Numbered from the stretch's first letter, positions 39,942 through 50,416 are shown. The stretch is 64,000 bases of DNA from Roseobacter sp. MH60115 (GCF_015644665.1 NZ_JADOBQ010000006.1:124001-188000); one strand, 5' to 3'. The notes: generated by a model not told the origin, from the letters alone. Made by a program: numbers and translations.

Positions 39942-40379
39942 CGCGTGATCGCGCGCCGCGACGCGGACATTGTCCCGCCCGCGCGCGCCAAACTCCACTG
40001 TTTCCGTCTGCACTGTCTCGCCGCGCGCCACCCCGAAACAGACCCGGCCTTCGGGTTTGTGCTCCGACGCGCCGGGACCGGCAATACCGGTGATCGACAC
40101 GGCAATCTGCGCCTGCGATGCGGCCAGCGCACCGCGCGCCATCTCTGCCGCCACCTCTTCGGAGACGGCCCCATGGGCGGCGAGGGTGGCAAGCTTCACG
40201 CCCAGCATCTCTGTCTTGGCCGCGTTTGAATAGGTGACAAACCCCCGCTCCACCACGAAAGAAGAGCCGGGGATATCGGTCAGCGCCGCCATCACCATAC
40301 CGCCGGTACAGCTTTCCGCAGCTGTGATCATCATCTGCGCCGCCGCCGCCTTTTCAAGGACGTCCCGCGCGAGGCTCAT
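39915..40379 (-). CDS. pncC: CinA-family nicotinamide-nucleotide amidohydrolase
   Basis: The 154-residue protein is the stand-alone CinA C-terminal domain that hydrolyses NMN to nicotinate mononucleotide. Typical pieces are ITAAESCTGGMVMAALTDIP, GSSFVVERGFVTYSNAAKTE, the GAVSEEVAAEMARGAL helix and ITGIAGPG. It is the last gene of the ispD-ispF-pgpA-pncC run, its start overlapping pgpA by four bases. Confidence 0.92.
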   Translation of the reverse strand: MSLARDVLEKAAAAQMMITAAESCTGGMVMAALTDIPGSSFVVERGFVTYSNAAKTEMLGVKLATLAAHGAVSEEVAAEMARGALAASQAQIAVSITGIAGPGASEHKPEGRVCFGVARGETVQTETVEFGARGRDNVRVAARDHALRLLRDGL

Positions 40380-40873
40380 GCCAGAACGCCGTGGTAAAGC
40401 CCGGCGAGGATCAGCACCCCGATGGCGGCGAAAATGCCTGCGATCACGTCATCCAGCATGACGCCCAAGGCATCACCGCGCCGGTCTGCCCAGCCAACCG
40501 GCCCCGGTTTCAGGATGTCGAAGAGGCGGAACAGAAGGAAAGCGGCGATCCAGCCGGGCCACATCACCAGGATGTTTATCCCCATTGACCAAGCGGCGTA
40601 GGACAGCGGCAGCAGCGCAATCCATTGACCGACAACCTCATCCACCACGATCTCTGAAGGATCGTGATCGGCGCTGCCCTTTGTCATGATGGCCGTCGCC
40701 CACCACCCCTTGGCGAACCCGGCAAAAATACCCAGCAGCAAAAGGGGAAAACCCCCCAGAACATGCAGCAGCCAGCCCCAGGGCAGGGCGACCAGCGACC
40801 CCCATGTGCCCGGCGCAGGGCGGATGTAGCCCACCCCCATCATGGTCGCGATCAAGGTCGCCGCACGGTTCAT
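40376..40873 (-). CDS. pgpA: phosphatidylglycerophosphatase A
   Basis: PgpA (165 residues) dephosphorylates phosphatidylglycerol phosphate at the inner membrane. Features are [20 protein letters not shown], the acidic [17 protein letters not shown] motif and [17 protein letters not shown]. Hydrophobic segments match the family. The start at MNRAAT overlaps the ispF stop in an ATGA. Confidence 0.94.
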   Translation of the reverse strand: MNRAATLIATMMGVGYIRPAPGTWGSLVALPWGWLLHVLGGFPLLLLGIFAGFAKGWWATAIMTKGSADHDPSEIVVDEVVGQWIALLPLSYAAWSMGINILVMWPGWIAAFLLFRLFDILKPGPVGWADRRGDALGVMLDDVIAGIFAAIGVLILAGLYHGVLA

Positions 40874-41349
40874 GGTTTCACCAGCGCAGCGGTGGCGAGG
40901 CAGGCGATGCCCTCGCCGCGCCCGGTAAAGCCGAGCCGTTCCGAGGTGGTCGCCTTGACCGAGATACGATCCACCTCCAGCGCCGTGATCCGCGCCAGAT
41001 TTTGCCGCATGGCGGCGGCATGGGGGCCGATCTTGGGTGCCTCGCAAATCAGCGTGCAATCGACATTGGAAAGGCCAAACCCCATCTCGGCGGCAAGGGA
41101 CACGGCATGGGCCAGAAAGATGTCGCTCGCGGCCCCCTTCCATTGGGGGTCACTGGGCGGGAAGTGCTGGCCGATGTCGCCCTGCGCCAGTGCCCCGTAA
41201 ATCGCATCCGTGATCGTATGCAGCGCCACATCCGCATCGGAATGTCCCACAAGCCCCTGATCGTGCGGGATTTTCACACCGCAGAGGATCACGTGATCAC
41301 CCGGACCAAAGGCATGCACGTCAAATCCGTTACCCAGTCTGATGTCCAT
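40870..41349 (-). CDS. ispF: 2-C-methyl-D-erythritol 2,4-cyclodiphosphate synthase
   Basis: IspF (159 residues) cyclises CDP-ME-2-phosphate in the MEP isoprenoid pathway. It has the metal-binding Asp and His in [29 protein letters not shown] and [15 protein letters not shown]. Its N-terminus overlaps the end of ispD by 20 bases. IspD and IspF are separate proteins here, whereas many alphaproteobacteria fuse them. Confidence 0.96.
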   Translation of the reverse strand: MDIRLGNGFDVHAFGPGDHVILCGVKIPHDQGLVGHSDADVALHTITDAIYGALAQGDIGQHFPPSDPQWKGAASDIFLAHAVSLAAEMGFGLSNVDCTLICEAPKIGPHAAAMRQNLARITALEVDRISVKATTSERLGFTGRGEGIACLATAALVKP

Positions 41350-42004
41350 CTCTTGCCCTCAGGATACGTTCCGCGCGGATGAAATCCTCCGCCACGGTGA
41401 TTTTCAGATTGTCTTCGCTGCCCTGGGTAATGGCAACCGCCAAACCGGCGCGACGCGCCAGCTCGACATCATCCGCAGCACCCTCGGGGCAGGCCCGATG
41501 CGCGGCGATGATCTCGGCCAGATGGAACCCTTGCGGGGTCTGCGCGCGAAACAGGCCATCGCGCGACACCGTGCCAGCCACCCTGCCGTCCTCGCCCCGC
41601 CACAGGGCATCGACCACGGGCACTGCGGGCGCCGCAGCCTTTCCGTTGCGCAGCGCAGCAATGACCCCGTCGATCACGGCGCGCGACACGCAAGGCCGCG
41701 CGGCATCGTGGATCAGAACCTGATCACAATGGCCTTCCAGCACCGCCAGCCCCGCAAGCACGGAAGCGCTGCGCGATGCACCGCCCTGCACAACCTCGGC
41801 GGCAGGGTCGTTTGGAAAATCCCCCGTGGTAAGATCGTCCGGGCTGACCACCAGCACGAGATGGTCAATCTGTGGATGATCGGCAAAGGCGCGCATGGCA
41901 AAGTAGGCGCTGGAATGGCCCGCCAGCGGTCGCCACTGCTTGGGCTGACCGGCCCCTGCGCGCAGACCGCGTCCGGCGGCCACAATCACAGCGGCGATTT
42001 TCAT
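41330..42004 (-). CDS. ispD: 2-C-methyl-D-erythritol 4-phosphate cytidylyltransferase
   Basis: IspD (224 residues) forms CDP-ME from MEP and CTP. The glycine-rich nucleotide motif is [20 protein letters not shown], followed by [20 protein letters not shown] and [17 protein letters not shown]. It starts the ispD-ispF-pgpA-pncC unit and is divergent from dusB, as in other Rhodobacteraceae. The 181-base gap between them holds short inverted repeats (for example TTGG/CCAA at 42162-42175) but no clear promoter. Confidence 0.95.
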   Translation of the reverse strand: MKIAAVIVAAGRGLRAGAGQPKQWRPLAGHSSAYFAMRAFADHPQIDHLVLVVSPDDLTTGDFPNDPAAEVVQGGASRSASVLAGLAVLEGHCDQVLIHDAARPCVSRAVIDGVIAALRNGKAAAPAVPVVDALWRGEDGRVAGTVSRDGLFRAQTPQGFHLAEIIAAHRACPEGAADDVELARRAGLAVAITQGSEDNLKITVAEDFIRAERILRARDGHQTG

Positions 42005-42185
42005 GTAAATGTGGGCTCTGACATGTTCCCGTATCTAGGCCTTTGCGGTGGCGGAGGCAATTGGCCCTGCAATTTGCCTAAAAATTGTGCATATTGGCTC
42101 GGTGACCGATGCCTGAGCCCCTTGGAATATTGAGGAAATACCGCTCAATTGATAGACGCATTGGCAGTGCCCAAGGATTAAGCAT

Positions 42186-43169
42186 TTGAACTCAACCGCT
42201 CTGCCGTTCGATTTGACACCCCCTGTGCTTCTGGCTCCCATGGCCGGAATCACCGATCTGCCGTTCCGCACACTGGTGGCGTCATTTGGTGCCGGACTGG
42301 TGGTGTCCGAGATGGTCGCCAGCCATGATATGCTGAACGCGCGCCCCGGAAGCCGGGAGAAAGCCGAACTGGGTCTGGGTCATGTGGGCACGGCGGTGCA
42401 ACTGGCCGGGCGCGAAGCTGCCCCCATGGCCGAGGCCGCGCGCATGGTCGAAGGGCAGGGCGCGCAGGTCATCGACATCAACATGGGCTGCCCCGCCAAG
42501 AAGGTCACGCAGGGCTACTCCGGTTCTGCACTGATGCTCACCCCGGATCATGCGCTCACGTTGATCGAGGCAGTGGTGAATGCGGTGGACATCCCGGTGA
42601 CGCTCAAGACCCGGCTGGGCTGGGACGACAAGATGCTGAACGCCCCGCAGATCGCCAAACGCGCAGCGGATGCGGGCATCGCGATGATTACCATTCACGG
42701 GCGTACGCGGTGCCAGTTCTACAAGGGCCGCGCAGATTGGGCCGCCATCCGGCAGGTCAAGGATGCGGTGCAGATCCCGGTGATTGCGAATGGCGATGTT
42801 ATAGATGCCGCATCGGCACGCGATGCCTTGGCGCTGTCCGGCGCGGATGGCGTCATGGTGGGCCGCGGCGCGCGCGGCAAACCCTGGCTGCTGGCCCAGA
42901 TCGCGCATGAACTCTTCGGCACAGCCGCCCCGGTGATCCCGCGCGAGGAGGCGTTTTCGCAGATGGTGCGGGCGCATTACGAGGCGATGATCCGGTTCTA
43001 CGGTCCCGAACTGGGGCTGCGCGTCGCCCGCAAACACCTGGGATGGTACATGGACACCTGCGACACGCCCGACAGCCTGCGCCGCGCTATTTTGACGGCG
43101 GACACGGTGCCCGATACCATGCGTCTGCTCTCTGACGTCAGCTATTCAGATCACCCGGTGGCCGCATGA
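42186..43169 (+). CDS. dusB: tRNA-dihydrouridine synthase DusB
   Basis: The 327-residue flavoenzyme reduces uridine in the D-loop of tRNA. It shows VLLAPMAGITDLPFR, the catalytic Cys102 in DINMGCPAKKVTQGYSGSAL and the FMN-binding IPVIANGDVIDAAS and DGVMVGRGARGKPWL. The start is TTG 42186 with AAGGA 8 bases upstream; the next ATG would remove conserved residues. In Rhodobacter this gene was called nifR3 and heads the ntrBC operon, as here; ntrB starts within its stop. Confidence 0.95.
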   Translation: MNSTALPFDLTPPVLLAPMAGITDLPFRTLVASFGAGLVVSEMVASHDMLNARPGSREKAELGLGHVGTAVQLAGREAAPMAEAARMVEGQGAQVIDINMGCPAKKVTQGYSGSALMLTPDHALTLIEAVVNAVDIPVTLKTRLGWDDKMLNAPQIAKRAADAGIAMITIHGRTRCQFYKGRADWAAIRQVKDAVQIPVIANGDVIDAASARDALALSGADGVMVGRGARGKPWLLAQIAHELFGTAAPVIPREEAFSQMVRAHYEAMIRFYGPELGLRVARKHLGWYMDTCDTPDSLRRAILTADTVPDTMRLLSDVSYSDHPVAA

Positions 43170-44242
43170 ATTCGGATGGTGCCATCTGGGCCAGCCTGCC
43201 TGTGCCGACGTTGATCATCGGTCCGGACGACCAGATCGTCGACATCAATTCCGCCGCCGAAGGGTTTCTGAACGTCTCCGCCAAATCCGTGCGGGATGTG
43301 CCGGTCTGGGACCAGATCGCGGTCAACGACCCGCTGGAGGCGGCCTTTGAGCGGGCCCGCGCCAGTGGGACACCGCTCTTTGTGAACGATGTGGACGTGG
43401 GCAGTGGCGAACGTGCGCCGATGCAGTCCGATCTGCAGGTCGCGCCGCTTGTCGGGCACGCCGGTCACATGATCCTGATGATCTCGCCGCGCGAGCTGGC
43501 GGGGCGGATGACGCAGAACCATTCCGTGAAATCCGCAGCCAAATCCGCCATTGGCATGGCGGAGATGCTGGCGCATGAAATCAAGAATCCGCTGGCGGGC
43601 ATCACTGGTGCCGCGCAGCTACTCAGCATGAATCTCGGCGCGGAAGACCTTGAATTGACGGATTTAATCGTCGAGGAAAGCCGCCGTATCGTCAAGCTGC
43701 TGGGGCAGGTGGAGCAGTTTGGCAACCTCTCGGTGCCCGACTTTCAGCCGGTGAACGTACATGATGTGCTGGACCGGGCGCGGCGCTCTGCGCTGCTGGG
43801 CTTCGGCGCGCATATGAAGATTGTGGAGGACTACGACCCCTCCCTGCCGCTGGCCCATGGCGACCCGGATCAGCTGCTGCAGGTGGTCTTAAACCTGCTT
43901 AAAAACGCCTCGGAAGCGGCGGGCGAGAGCAAGGGCACCATCCGGCTGCACAGCTACTACGAGCACTCGTTTCGCCTGCGCCGCGCCGATGGCACCGGCC
44001 AGTCCCTGCCTCTGCAGATCGAGATCATCGACGATGGCCCGGGCCTGCCGGAGGCGATCAAGGGCGATGTCTTTGATCCCTTCGTCTCGGGCCGAGAGAA
44101 TGGCACCGGTCTGGGCCTGGCCCTCGTCAGCAAGATCATTTCCGACCACGGGGGGTGGATTTCCGTGACCTCCATTCCCGGTCGTACGGTTTTTCGCATT
44201 TCCCTGCCCCGCGCGCCCAAGGCCGCTCAGCACAGCCAGTAA
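43166..44242 (+). CDS. ntrB: nitrogen regulation sensor kinase NtrB
   Basis: NtrB (358 residues) has an N-terminal PAS domain (LPVPTLIIGPDDQIVDINSA), then the phospho-accepting His137 in EMLAHEIKNPLAGITGAAQL and the ATPase boxes VVLNLLKNASEAAGE, IIDDGPGLPEAIKG and GTGLGLALVSKI. It is soluble. It phosphorylates NtrC under nitrogen limitation, with PII control. It overlaps dusB by four bases and precedes ntrC. Confidence 0.96.
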   Translation: MNSDGAIWASLPVPTLIIGPDDQIVDINSAAEGFLNVSAKSVRDVPVWDQIAVNDPLEAAFERARASGTPLFVNDVDVGSGERAPMQSDLQVAPLVGHAGHMILMISPRELAGRMTQNHSVKSAAKSAIGMAEMLAHEIKNPLAGITGAAQLLSMNLGAEDLELTDLIVEESRRIVKLLGQVEQFGNLSVPDFQPVNVHDVLDRARRSALLGFGAHMKIVEDYDPSLPLAHGDPDQLLQVVLNLLKNASEAAGESKGTIRLHSYYEHSFRLRRADGTGQSLPLQIEIIDDGPGLPEAIKGDVFDPFVSGRENGTGLGLALVSKIISDHGGWISVTSIPGRTVFRISLPRAPKAAQHSQ

Positions 44243-44257
44243 AAGGAGTTCCGACAG

Positions 44258-45622
44258 ATGGATGGTACAATTTTGGTCGCCGACGACGACAGGACGATCC
44301 GCACCGTGTTGACGCAGGCGCTGACCCGCGCGGGCTGCAAGGTGCACGCGACCTCCAGCCTGACGACGCTGATGCGCTGGGTGTCGGAGGGCAAAGGTGA
44401 TGTGGTGATTTCGGATGTGATGATGCCGGATGGCAACGGGCTAGAGATGCTGCCCAAGATTTCGCAGGATCGCCCCGGTCTGCCGGTCATCGTGATCTCG
44501 GCGCAGAACACGATCATGACGGCGATCAAGGCGGCGGAGGCAGAGGCCTATGACTATCTGCCCAAACCTTTTGATCTGCCGGATCTGATGAAACGCACCG
44601 CCCGTGCGTTGGAGACGCGCCCGCAGAACCGACGCCTGTCGGATGAGGCGGAGGCGCGGCCCGATGATCTGCCGCTGGTGGGGCGTACGGCGGTGATGCA
44701 GGCGCTTTACCGGGTTGTCGCGCGGGTCATGAACACCGATCTGCCAGTGCTGATCTGGGGAGAGTCCGGCACGGGCAAATCGCTGATCGCACGGGCCATC
44801 CATGATTTCTCCGATCGGCGCAATCTGCCGTTCATCACCGCGTCTTCCGAAGACTTGCAGGATCTGGAGGGGCCTGCGCGGCTGCTGGCGCGGGTCAAGG
44901 GCGGGTCCTTGCTGGTTGAAGAGATCGCCGATCTGCCCGCCGATCTGCAGGCGCGGCTGGTGCATATGATGGACACGCCCGGCGAGTACGCGCCGCGGTT
45001 TCTGGCCACCAGCCAGTCGGATCTGAACGCCGCCATGGAGGCGGGCCAGATGCGCAAGGACCTCTATTACCGGCTGAGCGGCGCCACGCTGACCGTTCCG
45101 GCCCTGCGCGAGCGGGTGGATGATATCCCGATCCTCGCGGATCATTTTCTGGCCAAGGCCGAAGCCGCCGGGGCCGCCCCGCGTGAGCTCTCACGCGAGG
45201 CCGGGGACATTTTCCGCAATTACTCCTGGCCGGGGAACGTACGCCAGCTGGAAAATGCGATCCGGCGCCTGGGCCTCACCAGCCGGGCGGCGGAAATCAG
45301 CGCCAGCGAGGTGGAGCAGGTCTTGGGGGCCCAGCCCGATCTGGAACCGATGCGTGCCTCGGGCAATACTGAGAAGCTAGGCGCCTCGGTGGAGCGACAT
45401 CTGCGGCGATATTTCGACCTGCACGGGAACATGCTGCCGCCAGCAGGCCTCTACACACGCATTCTGCGCGAGGTGGAGGCTCCTTTGATCGAAATTTCCC
45501 TCGAAGCGACCGGCGGGAATCAGGCAAAATGCGCCGATTTGCTCGGGATCAACCGAAATACCCTGCGAAAAAAGATCACCGACCTCGATATAGAGGTGAC
45601 ACGCCGCCGAAAATTGATGTAA
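44258..45622 (+). CDS. ntrC: nitrogen regulator NtrC lacking the GAFTGA loop
   Basis: NtrC (454 residues) comprises a receiver domain (phospho-site Asp53 in [11 protein letters not shown]), an AAA+ domain with Walker [15 protein letters not shown] and an altered Walker B ([15 protein letters not shown] instead of DE), and a C-terminal Fis-type helix-turn-helix ([20 protein letters not shown]). Between the Walker motifs the GAFTGA sigma-54 contact loop is absent (the region reads [20 protein letters not shown]). This is the R. capsulatus type of NtrC, which works with sigma-70 polymerase. Cotranscribed with ntrB. Confidence 0.95.
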   Translation: MDGTILVADDDRTIRTVLTQALTRAGCKVHATSSLTTLMRWVSEGKGDVVISDVMMPDGNGLEMLPKISQDRPGLPVIVISAQNTIMTAIKAAEAEAYDYLPKPFDLPDLMKRTARALETRPQNRRLSDEAEARPDDLPLVGRTAVMQALYRVVARVMNTDLPVLIWGESGTGKSLIARAIHDFSDRRNLPFITASSEDLQDLEGPARLLARVKGGSLLVEEIADLPADLQARLVHMMDTPGEYAPRFLATSQSDLNAAMEAGQMRKDLYYRLSGATLTVPALRERVDDIPILADHFLAKAEAAGAAPRELSREAGDIFRNYSWPGNVRQLENAIRRLGLTSRAAEISASEVEQVLGAQPDLEPMRASGNTEKLGASVERHLRRYFDLHGNMLPPAGLYTRILREVEAPLIEISLEATGGNQAKCADLLGINRNTLRKKITDLDIEVTRRRKLM

Positions 45623-45724
45623 AACTGCCACACAAAGCGTGGCCATTGGGGGACACCCCTGATCAGGACCACAAGATAAGGCGGTAAGGCGCGTCAAGCG
45701 CCACATCATGAGTGAGGGCATCGG

Positions 45725-47977
45725 GTGAATCCCCGTGTAGAAAGGTCACTATGGCTGCGGCTGGGGCGTTTGCGCCGCATTCGCAAGGTGCGCAATTTCG
45801 CGACCCTCGGCCTCGTGGTACTAGGGCCGGTTCTGGCGCTCTCAACCTATCTGGTGCTCGGTCCCTTAGGTCAGGCGAGCAACACGCTGGGGCTGCGCCT
45901 CATTCTTCTGGCCGATCTCGTTTATGTCCTTGTGGTGGCGGCGCTGGTGCTGGCCCAGGTCGGTCGCCTGATCGCGGCGCGGCGGGCCAAATCCGCAGGC
46001 TCCCGGCTGCACCTGCGGCTGACCGGGGTTTTTGCCTCGCTGGCTCTTATTCCCACGGTCACCGTCGCGATTTTTGCAGGGTTGACCGTGAATGTCGGGC
46101 TGGAGGGGTGGTTTTCCGACCGCGTCCGCGAGGTGGTGGGCAGCTCCCTTGCGGCAGCACAGGCCTATGAGGCGGAACAGCGGAGCGATCTGGCTGAAGA
46201 TGCGCTGGCCCTTGCAGAAAGCCTCGACGAGGCGCGCCGCTCCGGTATCAACATCTCCGACAGCGAAATGCTTGGCGAAGGTCAGCGGCAGATTCAGCGC
46301 GGGCTGCGCGAGGCCTATCTCATTGATGGCACACGGGAAATCCGGGCGCGGGGGGATCGCTCCTACCTCTTTGACTATGAACCGCCAAGCCTTGCGGAAC
46401 TGCAGGCCGCTGACGAGCAGGATGTCGTCGTCATCGAGGATTGGGACAACAACGAATTCCGCGCGCTTGTCCGTCTGTCGGCCTTCGTGGACCGTTTCCT
46501 CTACATCAGCCGGGACGTGGATGGCGAAATCCTCTCGCTGCTGGATGAAACCAAGGAAACCGTGCTCTTCTATCAGCAATTGGAGGATGAACGCGGGCGT
46601 CTGCTCTTTGATTTCGGGCTGCTCTATCTCGCTTTTGCCCTGATCCTGATCCTGGCGGCGATCTGGCTGGGGCTCTGGTTTGCCGAACGTCTGAGCGGCC
46701 CGGTCGGACGTCTGACGGGTGCGGCGCAACACGTCGGGGCCGGCGATCTGGATGTTCAGGTGCGTGAGGAGGAAGGTGACGACGAGATCGCCATGTTAGG
46801 TCGTTATTTCAACCAGATGACGCGACAACTTAAAGCACAACGTGAAACGCTGGTGGAGAACACGGAACAAATCGAACGCCGCCGCCGCCTGTTCGATTCC
46901 GTGTTGAGCTCCGTCACCTCCGGCGTGGTGGGCCTTGATCCGCGCGGGAGAGTGACTTTTGTGAACCGCGCGGCGGAACGCCTGCTGGACTGGCAGGGCG
47001 GGCAGGAGTCGCTGGCGCTCAAGGTTGCTGTGCCCGAGTTTGGCCCGCTGTTCGAGACCATCGTTCAATCGCGCAACGAGGTTGCCCAGGGCGAGGTCAA
47101 GGTGTCGCGGCAAGGGCGACTGGAGAACCTTCTGGTCCGCATGGCGACGCGGCGCGCGCAGGATGGCACGCTGGAAGGCTACGTGGTGTCCTTTGACGAT
47201 GTGACCGATCTGGTGAGCGCACAGCGCATGGCCGCCTGGGGCGACGTCGCGCGCCGCATCGCGCATGAGATCAAGAACCCGTTGACCCCGATCCAGCTCT
47301 CCGCCGAACGGATCAAACGCAAGTTTTCCCCCAAAGTGGGCGAGGAAAGCGAAACGCTGGATCAGATGACCGATGTGATTGTCCGCCAGACCACGGATTT
47401 GCGGCGGATCGTGGATGAGTTCTCCAAATTCGCCCGCATGCCGGAACCAGAGCGCAAACCGGTGAACCTCAAGGATCTGCTGCGTGATGCGGTGCTGCTG
47501 CAACAGACCGGACAGCCGGGCGTGAAGATTGCGCTGACCTTGCCAGACACGCCGATCACGGCGGACCTTGACGCCACAATGATCAGCCAGGCCCTGACGA
47601 ATTTGATCAAAAACGCCGGGGAAGCTATTGAATCCCTTCAAAATAAGGGCGCGCCGGAAGGTCATTCCCCGCGGATCGAAGTTTCACTGACGTCGGATGA
47701 GAACCGGGCCCAGATCACCATTGCAGACAATGGGATCGGGTTGCCCGAAGACCGGGCCCGGCTGTTTGAACCCTATGTTACCACGCGCAGCGAAGGCACC
47801 GGCCTGGGCCTGCCCATCGTGAAGAAGATCATGGAGGAGCACGGCGGCAGCCTGTCCCTCGAAGATGCGCCTCTTTTTGACGGCCACACCCATGCCGGCG
47901 CCATGGCGGTGATCACCTTGCCGTGCTCCCCCATAGACGCCGAAACACATCCTGAGCAGGAGGAAACTGACCGATGA
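45725..47977 (+). CDS. ntrY: nitrogen/redox sensor kinase NtrY
   Basis: The 750-residue membrane kinase has hydrophobic helices near residues 25-65 and 95-120, a periplasmic or extracytoplasmic loop, another helix pair around ILILAAIWLGLWFAERL, a HAMP domain, a PAS domain (VLSSVTSGVVGLDPRGRVTF), phospho-His514 in IAHEIKNPLTPIQLSAERIK, and ATPase boxes ALTNLIKNAGEAI, ADNGIGLPEDRARLF and GTGLGLPIVKKI. The start is GTG 45725 with GAGGG upstream. NtrY pairs with NtrX, whose start overlaps its stop. Confidence 0.94.
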   Translation: MNPRVERSLWLRLGRLRRIRKVRNFATLGLVVLGPVLALSTYLVLGPLGQASNTLGLRLILLADLVYVLVVAALVLAQVGRLIAARRAKSAGSRLHLRLTGVFASLALIPTVTVAIFAGLTVNVGLEGWFSDRVREVVGSSLAAAQAYEAEQRSDLAEDALALAESLDEARRSGINISDSEMLGEGQRQIQRGLREAYLIDGTREIRARGDRSYLFDYEPPSLAELQAADEQDVVVIEDWDNNEFRALVRLSAFVDRFLYISRDVDGEILSLLDETKETVLFYQQLEDERGRLLFDFGLLYLAFALILILAAIWLGLWFAERLSGPVGRLTGAAQHVGAGDLDVQVREEEGDDEIAMLGRYFNQMTRQLKAQRETLVENTEQIERRRRLFDSVLSSVTSGVVGLDPRGRVTFVNRAAERLLDWQGGQESLALKVAVPEFGPLFETIVQSRNEVAQGEVKVSRQGRLENLLVRMATRRAQDGTLEGYVVSFDDVTDLVSAQRMAAWGDVARRIAHEIKNPLTPIQLSAERIKRKFSPKVGEESETLDQMTDVIVRQTTDLRRIVDEFSKFARMPEPERKPVNLKDLLRDAVLLQQTGQPGVKIALTLPDTPITADLDATMISQALTNLIKNAGEAIESLQNKGAPEGHSPRIEVSLTSDENRAQITIADNGIGLPEDRARLFEPYVTTRSEGTGLGLPIVKKIMEEHGGSLSLEDAPLFDGHTHAGAMAVITLPCSPIDAETHPEQEETDR

Positions 47978-49389
47978 GCGATATTCTTATTGTGGATGAC
48001 GAGCGCGATATCCGGGAACTGATCTCGGATATTCTCAAGGACGAAGGCTTCGCCACCCGGCTGGCGGGGAACTCCGACGATGCGATGGCCGCGATCAACG
48101 CCGAGGCGCCTGCGCTCATCGTCCTCGACATCTGGCTCAAGGACAGTCGGATGGACGGCATCGACATCCTCAAGGCGGTCAAGCGCGACAACCCGGATGT
48201 GCCGGTGGTGATCATTTCCGGCCACGGTAATATCGAGATCGCGGTCGCCGCGATCAAACAGGGGGCCTATGATTTCATCGAAAAGCCCTTCAACATCGAA
48301 CAGCTGCTGGTGGTGATCCGCCGCGCCATGGAAACCTCGCGCCTGCGCCGCGAGAACCAGAGCCTGCGCCGCCGGGACGTGACCAAATCGGATATGATCG
48401 GCACCTCGGCGGCCTTCCGGGCGCTGGTGGGGCAATTGGATAAGGTCACCAAATCGAACGGGCGTGTCATGCTGACGGGTCCTGCAGGGTGCGGCAAGGA
48501 GGTCGCTGCGCGCTATATCCACGCCAATTCCAACCGGGCTTCGGCGCCCTTTGTCACGGTCAATTGCGCCGGGGTCGCGCCGGAGCGGATGGAAGAGGTG
48601 CTTTTTGGACGCGAAACGCCGGAGCGTGGGGTGGAGCCCGGCCTGCTGGAGGAAGCCCACGGCGGGGTGATCTATTTCGACGAAGTGGCCGATATGCCGG
48701 TGGGGACGCAATCCAAGATCCTGCGCGTGCTGGTGGATCAGCAATTCCAGCGCGTCGGCGGCAATGACAAGGTGCGGGTGGATTTGCGGGTGATTTCCTC
48801 CACCAACCGCAACCTGGAGCAGGCGATCCAGGCCGGGACCTTCCGCGAGGAATTGTATCACCGGCTGAATGTGGTACCGATCCCGGTGCCGTCGCTGGAA
48901 GAACGGCGCGAGGATATTCCGGCGCTGGCGGCGCATTTCATTGCCGAGATGAACGCGTCCCAGGGCTTGCCGCTGCGCGAGATCAGCGAGGATGCACAGG
49001 CACTGATGCAGACGATGATCTGGCCTGGCAATGTGCGCCAGTTGAAAAACCTGGTGGAGCGGGTGCTGATCCTCGGCGATGGCAGTGGCGCGATCGAGGC
49101 GCGCGAGCTGCCCGGTGTCGATGAAGGCAGCGGTGACGAGAACCGCGTGGTGCTTTCCGGGGCCCTGGCGACACTGGCGCTGCGCGAGGCGCGTGAAGCC
49201 TTCGAGCGTGAATACCTGCTGACGCAGATCAACCGATTTGGCGGCAACATCTCCCGCACCGCGAATTTTGTGGGTATGGAACGCTCCGCCCTGCACCGCA
49301 AGCTGAAATCACTGGGCGTGGTCACCTCGGCCAAATCCGGGGCGCGCGTGGCGCATGTGGACGAAGAAACGGAAACGGCGGCGGAGTAG
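47974..49389 (+). CDS. ntrX: response regulator NtrX lacking the GAFTGA loop
   Basis: NtrX (471 residues) has a receiver domain with Asp52 in ALIVLDIWLKDS, an AAA+ domain with Walker A LTGPAGCGKEVAAR and Walker B GGVIYFDEVADMP, and a Fis-type HTH (GGNISRTANFVGMERSALHR). The expected GAFTGA segment is replaced (LFGRETPERGVEPGLLEE), as described for NtrX of other alphaproteobacteria, so activation through sigma-54 is unlikely. NtrYX are reported to act in nitrogen and redox responses and in the cell envelope. Confidence 0.95.
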   Translation: MSDILIVDDERDIRELISDILKDEGFATRLAGNSDDAMAAINAEAPALIVLDIWLKDSRMDGIDILKAVKRDNPDVPVVIISGHGNIEIAVAAIKQGAYDFIEKPFNIEQLLVVIRRAMETSRLRRENQSLRRRDVTKSDMIGTSAAFRALVGQLDKVTKSNGRVMLTGPAGCGKEVAARYIHANSNRASAPFVTVNCAGVAPERMEEVLFGRETPERGVEPGLLEEAHGGVIYFDEVADMPVGTQSKILRVLVDQQFQRVGGNDKVRVDLRVISSTNRNLEQAIQAGTFREELYHRLNVVPIPVPSLEERREDIPALAAHFIAEMNASQGLPLREISEDAQALMQTMIWPGNVRQLKNLVERVLILGDGSGAIEARELPGVDEGSGDENRVVLSGALATLALREAREAFEREYLLTQINRFGGNISRTANFVGMERSALHRKLKSLGVVTSAKSGARVAHVDEETETAAE

Positions 49390-49390
49390 G

Positions 49391-50416
49391 TTACCCGGCG
49401 ATCTCGGCCAGCACATCGACGCCCTGCATCTTCAGAAAGTGAAGCATGTCGATGAAAATCCAGTTTTCCGCAAGCCGGTCGCCGTCGCGCCGGTAAACAT
49501 CGACCACACGCATATCGGCGCGGGTGTCGTTCTCCGGCACCCCCATGAAGCCGCCGGTGTTGGTCAGCGTCAGATTGGGCCAGCCAAAGAACCCGCCATA
49601 GGTCCCCTCGGCCATGCGACAGAGATGCCCGTTGAAGGCCCGCCCCGATATGCCCCGGCGAAACGGTCCCTGATGCTGCTCGATATAGCGGTCGATGGTA
49701 TAGGTCGCCCCGATGCCCGCAGGTCCCCACCAGATCATGTCGTCATGCCAGTTCTGCGCCAGTTCCTGTTCGGGCGGCAGCGGATCGGGGCTTGCATTGG
49801 CGTGATTGATGGACCCGATCATCTGATTGATGCGCGACAAGCTGCGCGCCGTTTCCGCGGCGTTCTGCGGGCTGAGCAATAAACCGTCGTGGTTCATCGG
49901 CCCCGGTTGTATCAGATGCACCCCGGTTTGCGGCGCGCGCAGCGGGTTCAGTCCCGCCTGCAGCATCAGATGCAGCAAATCGACAAACAGTGCACTCTGC
50001 GTGATCCGGCCGTTTTCAACCCTGTTGAATTCCGCGTAGCGCAGAAACCCCATCTTGCGCGTGGCCGGGATATTGAGGAAGGGCGCATCGAAAAGGCCCA
50101 TCAGATGCCCCATGGAGCAGGTCCATTGCCCCTGGAATCCATCCATCTCGTTCAACCCTGCGAAAAAGATGTCTTCGCGGCGCTGCACGGAGGTAAACGC
50201 CTGCAGAAACGGTGCCCAAAACGCCTCGGCAATTGCCTCAGGCCCGGTCTGTTCGTGAAACGGATGCATCCCGTACCAATGGCAGTCCGGGGCCATGTGC
50301 TGCGCCAGGATCGTGGCCACATCCTGCGGCGTCGCCTGAGACAGCGCCGCGTAGTGGTCGCGGACGACGGATTTGGTGGCTTGGAGATCGAGGTTCGGGA
50401 GATTCGGCATGTTCAT
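49391..50416 (-). CDS. SnoaL-like (nuclear transport factor 2 fold) protein, two domains
   Basis: The roughly 341-residue protein contains two related SnoaL-like halves (residues about 12-160 and 195-340), each with a Trp/His-rich pattern: MAPDCHWYGMHPFHEQTGPE in the first and LAQNWHDDMIWWGPAGIGAT in the second, and a matching ENWIFIDMLHFLK in the second. Family members include polyketide cyclases and ester-cyclase-like enzymes. Function here is unknown. It starts at one of two ATGs (50416 or 50410). It is inserted, on the opposite strand, in the usual ntrX-trkA order. Confidence 0.75.
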   Translation of the reverse strand: MNMPNLPNLDLQATKSVVRDHYAALSQATPQDVATILAQHMAPDCHWYGMHPFHEQTGPEAIAEAFWAPFLQAFTSVQRREDIFFAGLNEMDGFQGQWTCSMGHLMGLFDAPFLNIPATRKMGFLRYAEFNRVENGRITQSALFVDLLHLMLQAGLNPLRAPQTGVHLIQPGPMNHDGLLLSPQNAAETARSLSRINQMIGSINHANASPDPLPPEQELAQNWHDDMIWWGPAGIGATYTIDRYIEQHQGPFRRGISGRAFNGHLCRMAEGTYGGFFGWPNLTLTNTGGFMGVPENDTRADMRVVDVYRRDGDRLAENWIFIDMLHFLKMQGVDVLAEIAG

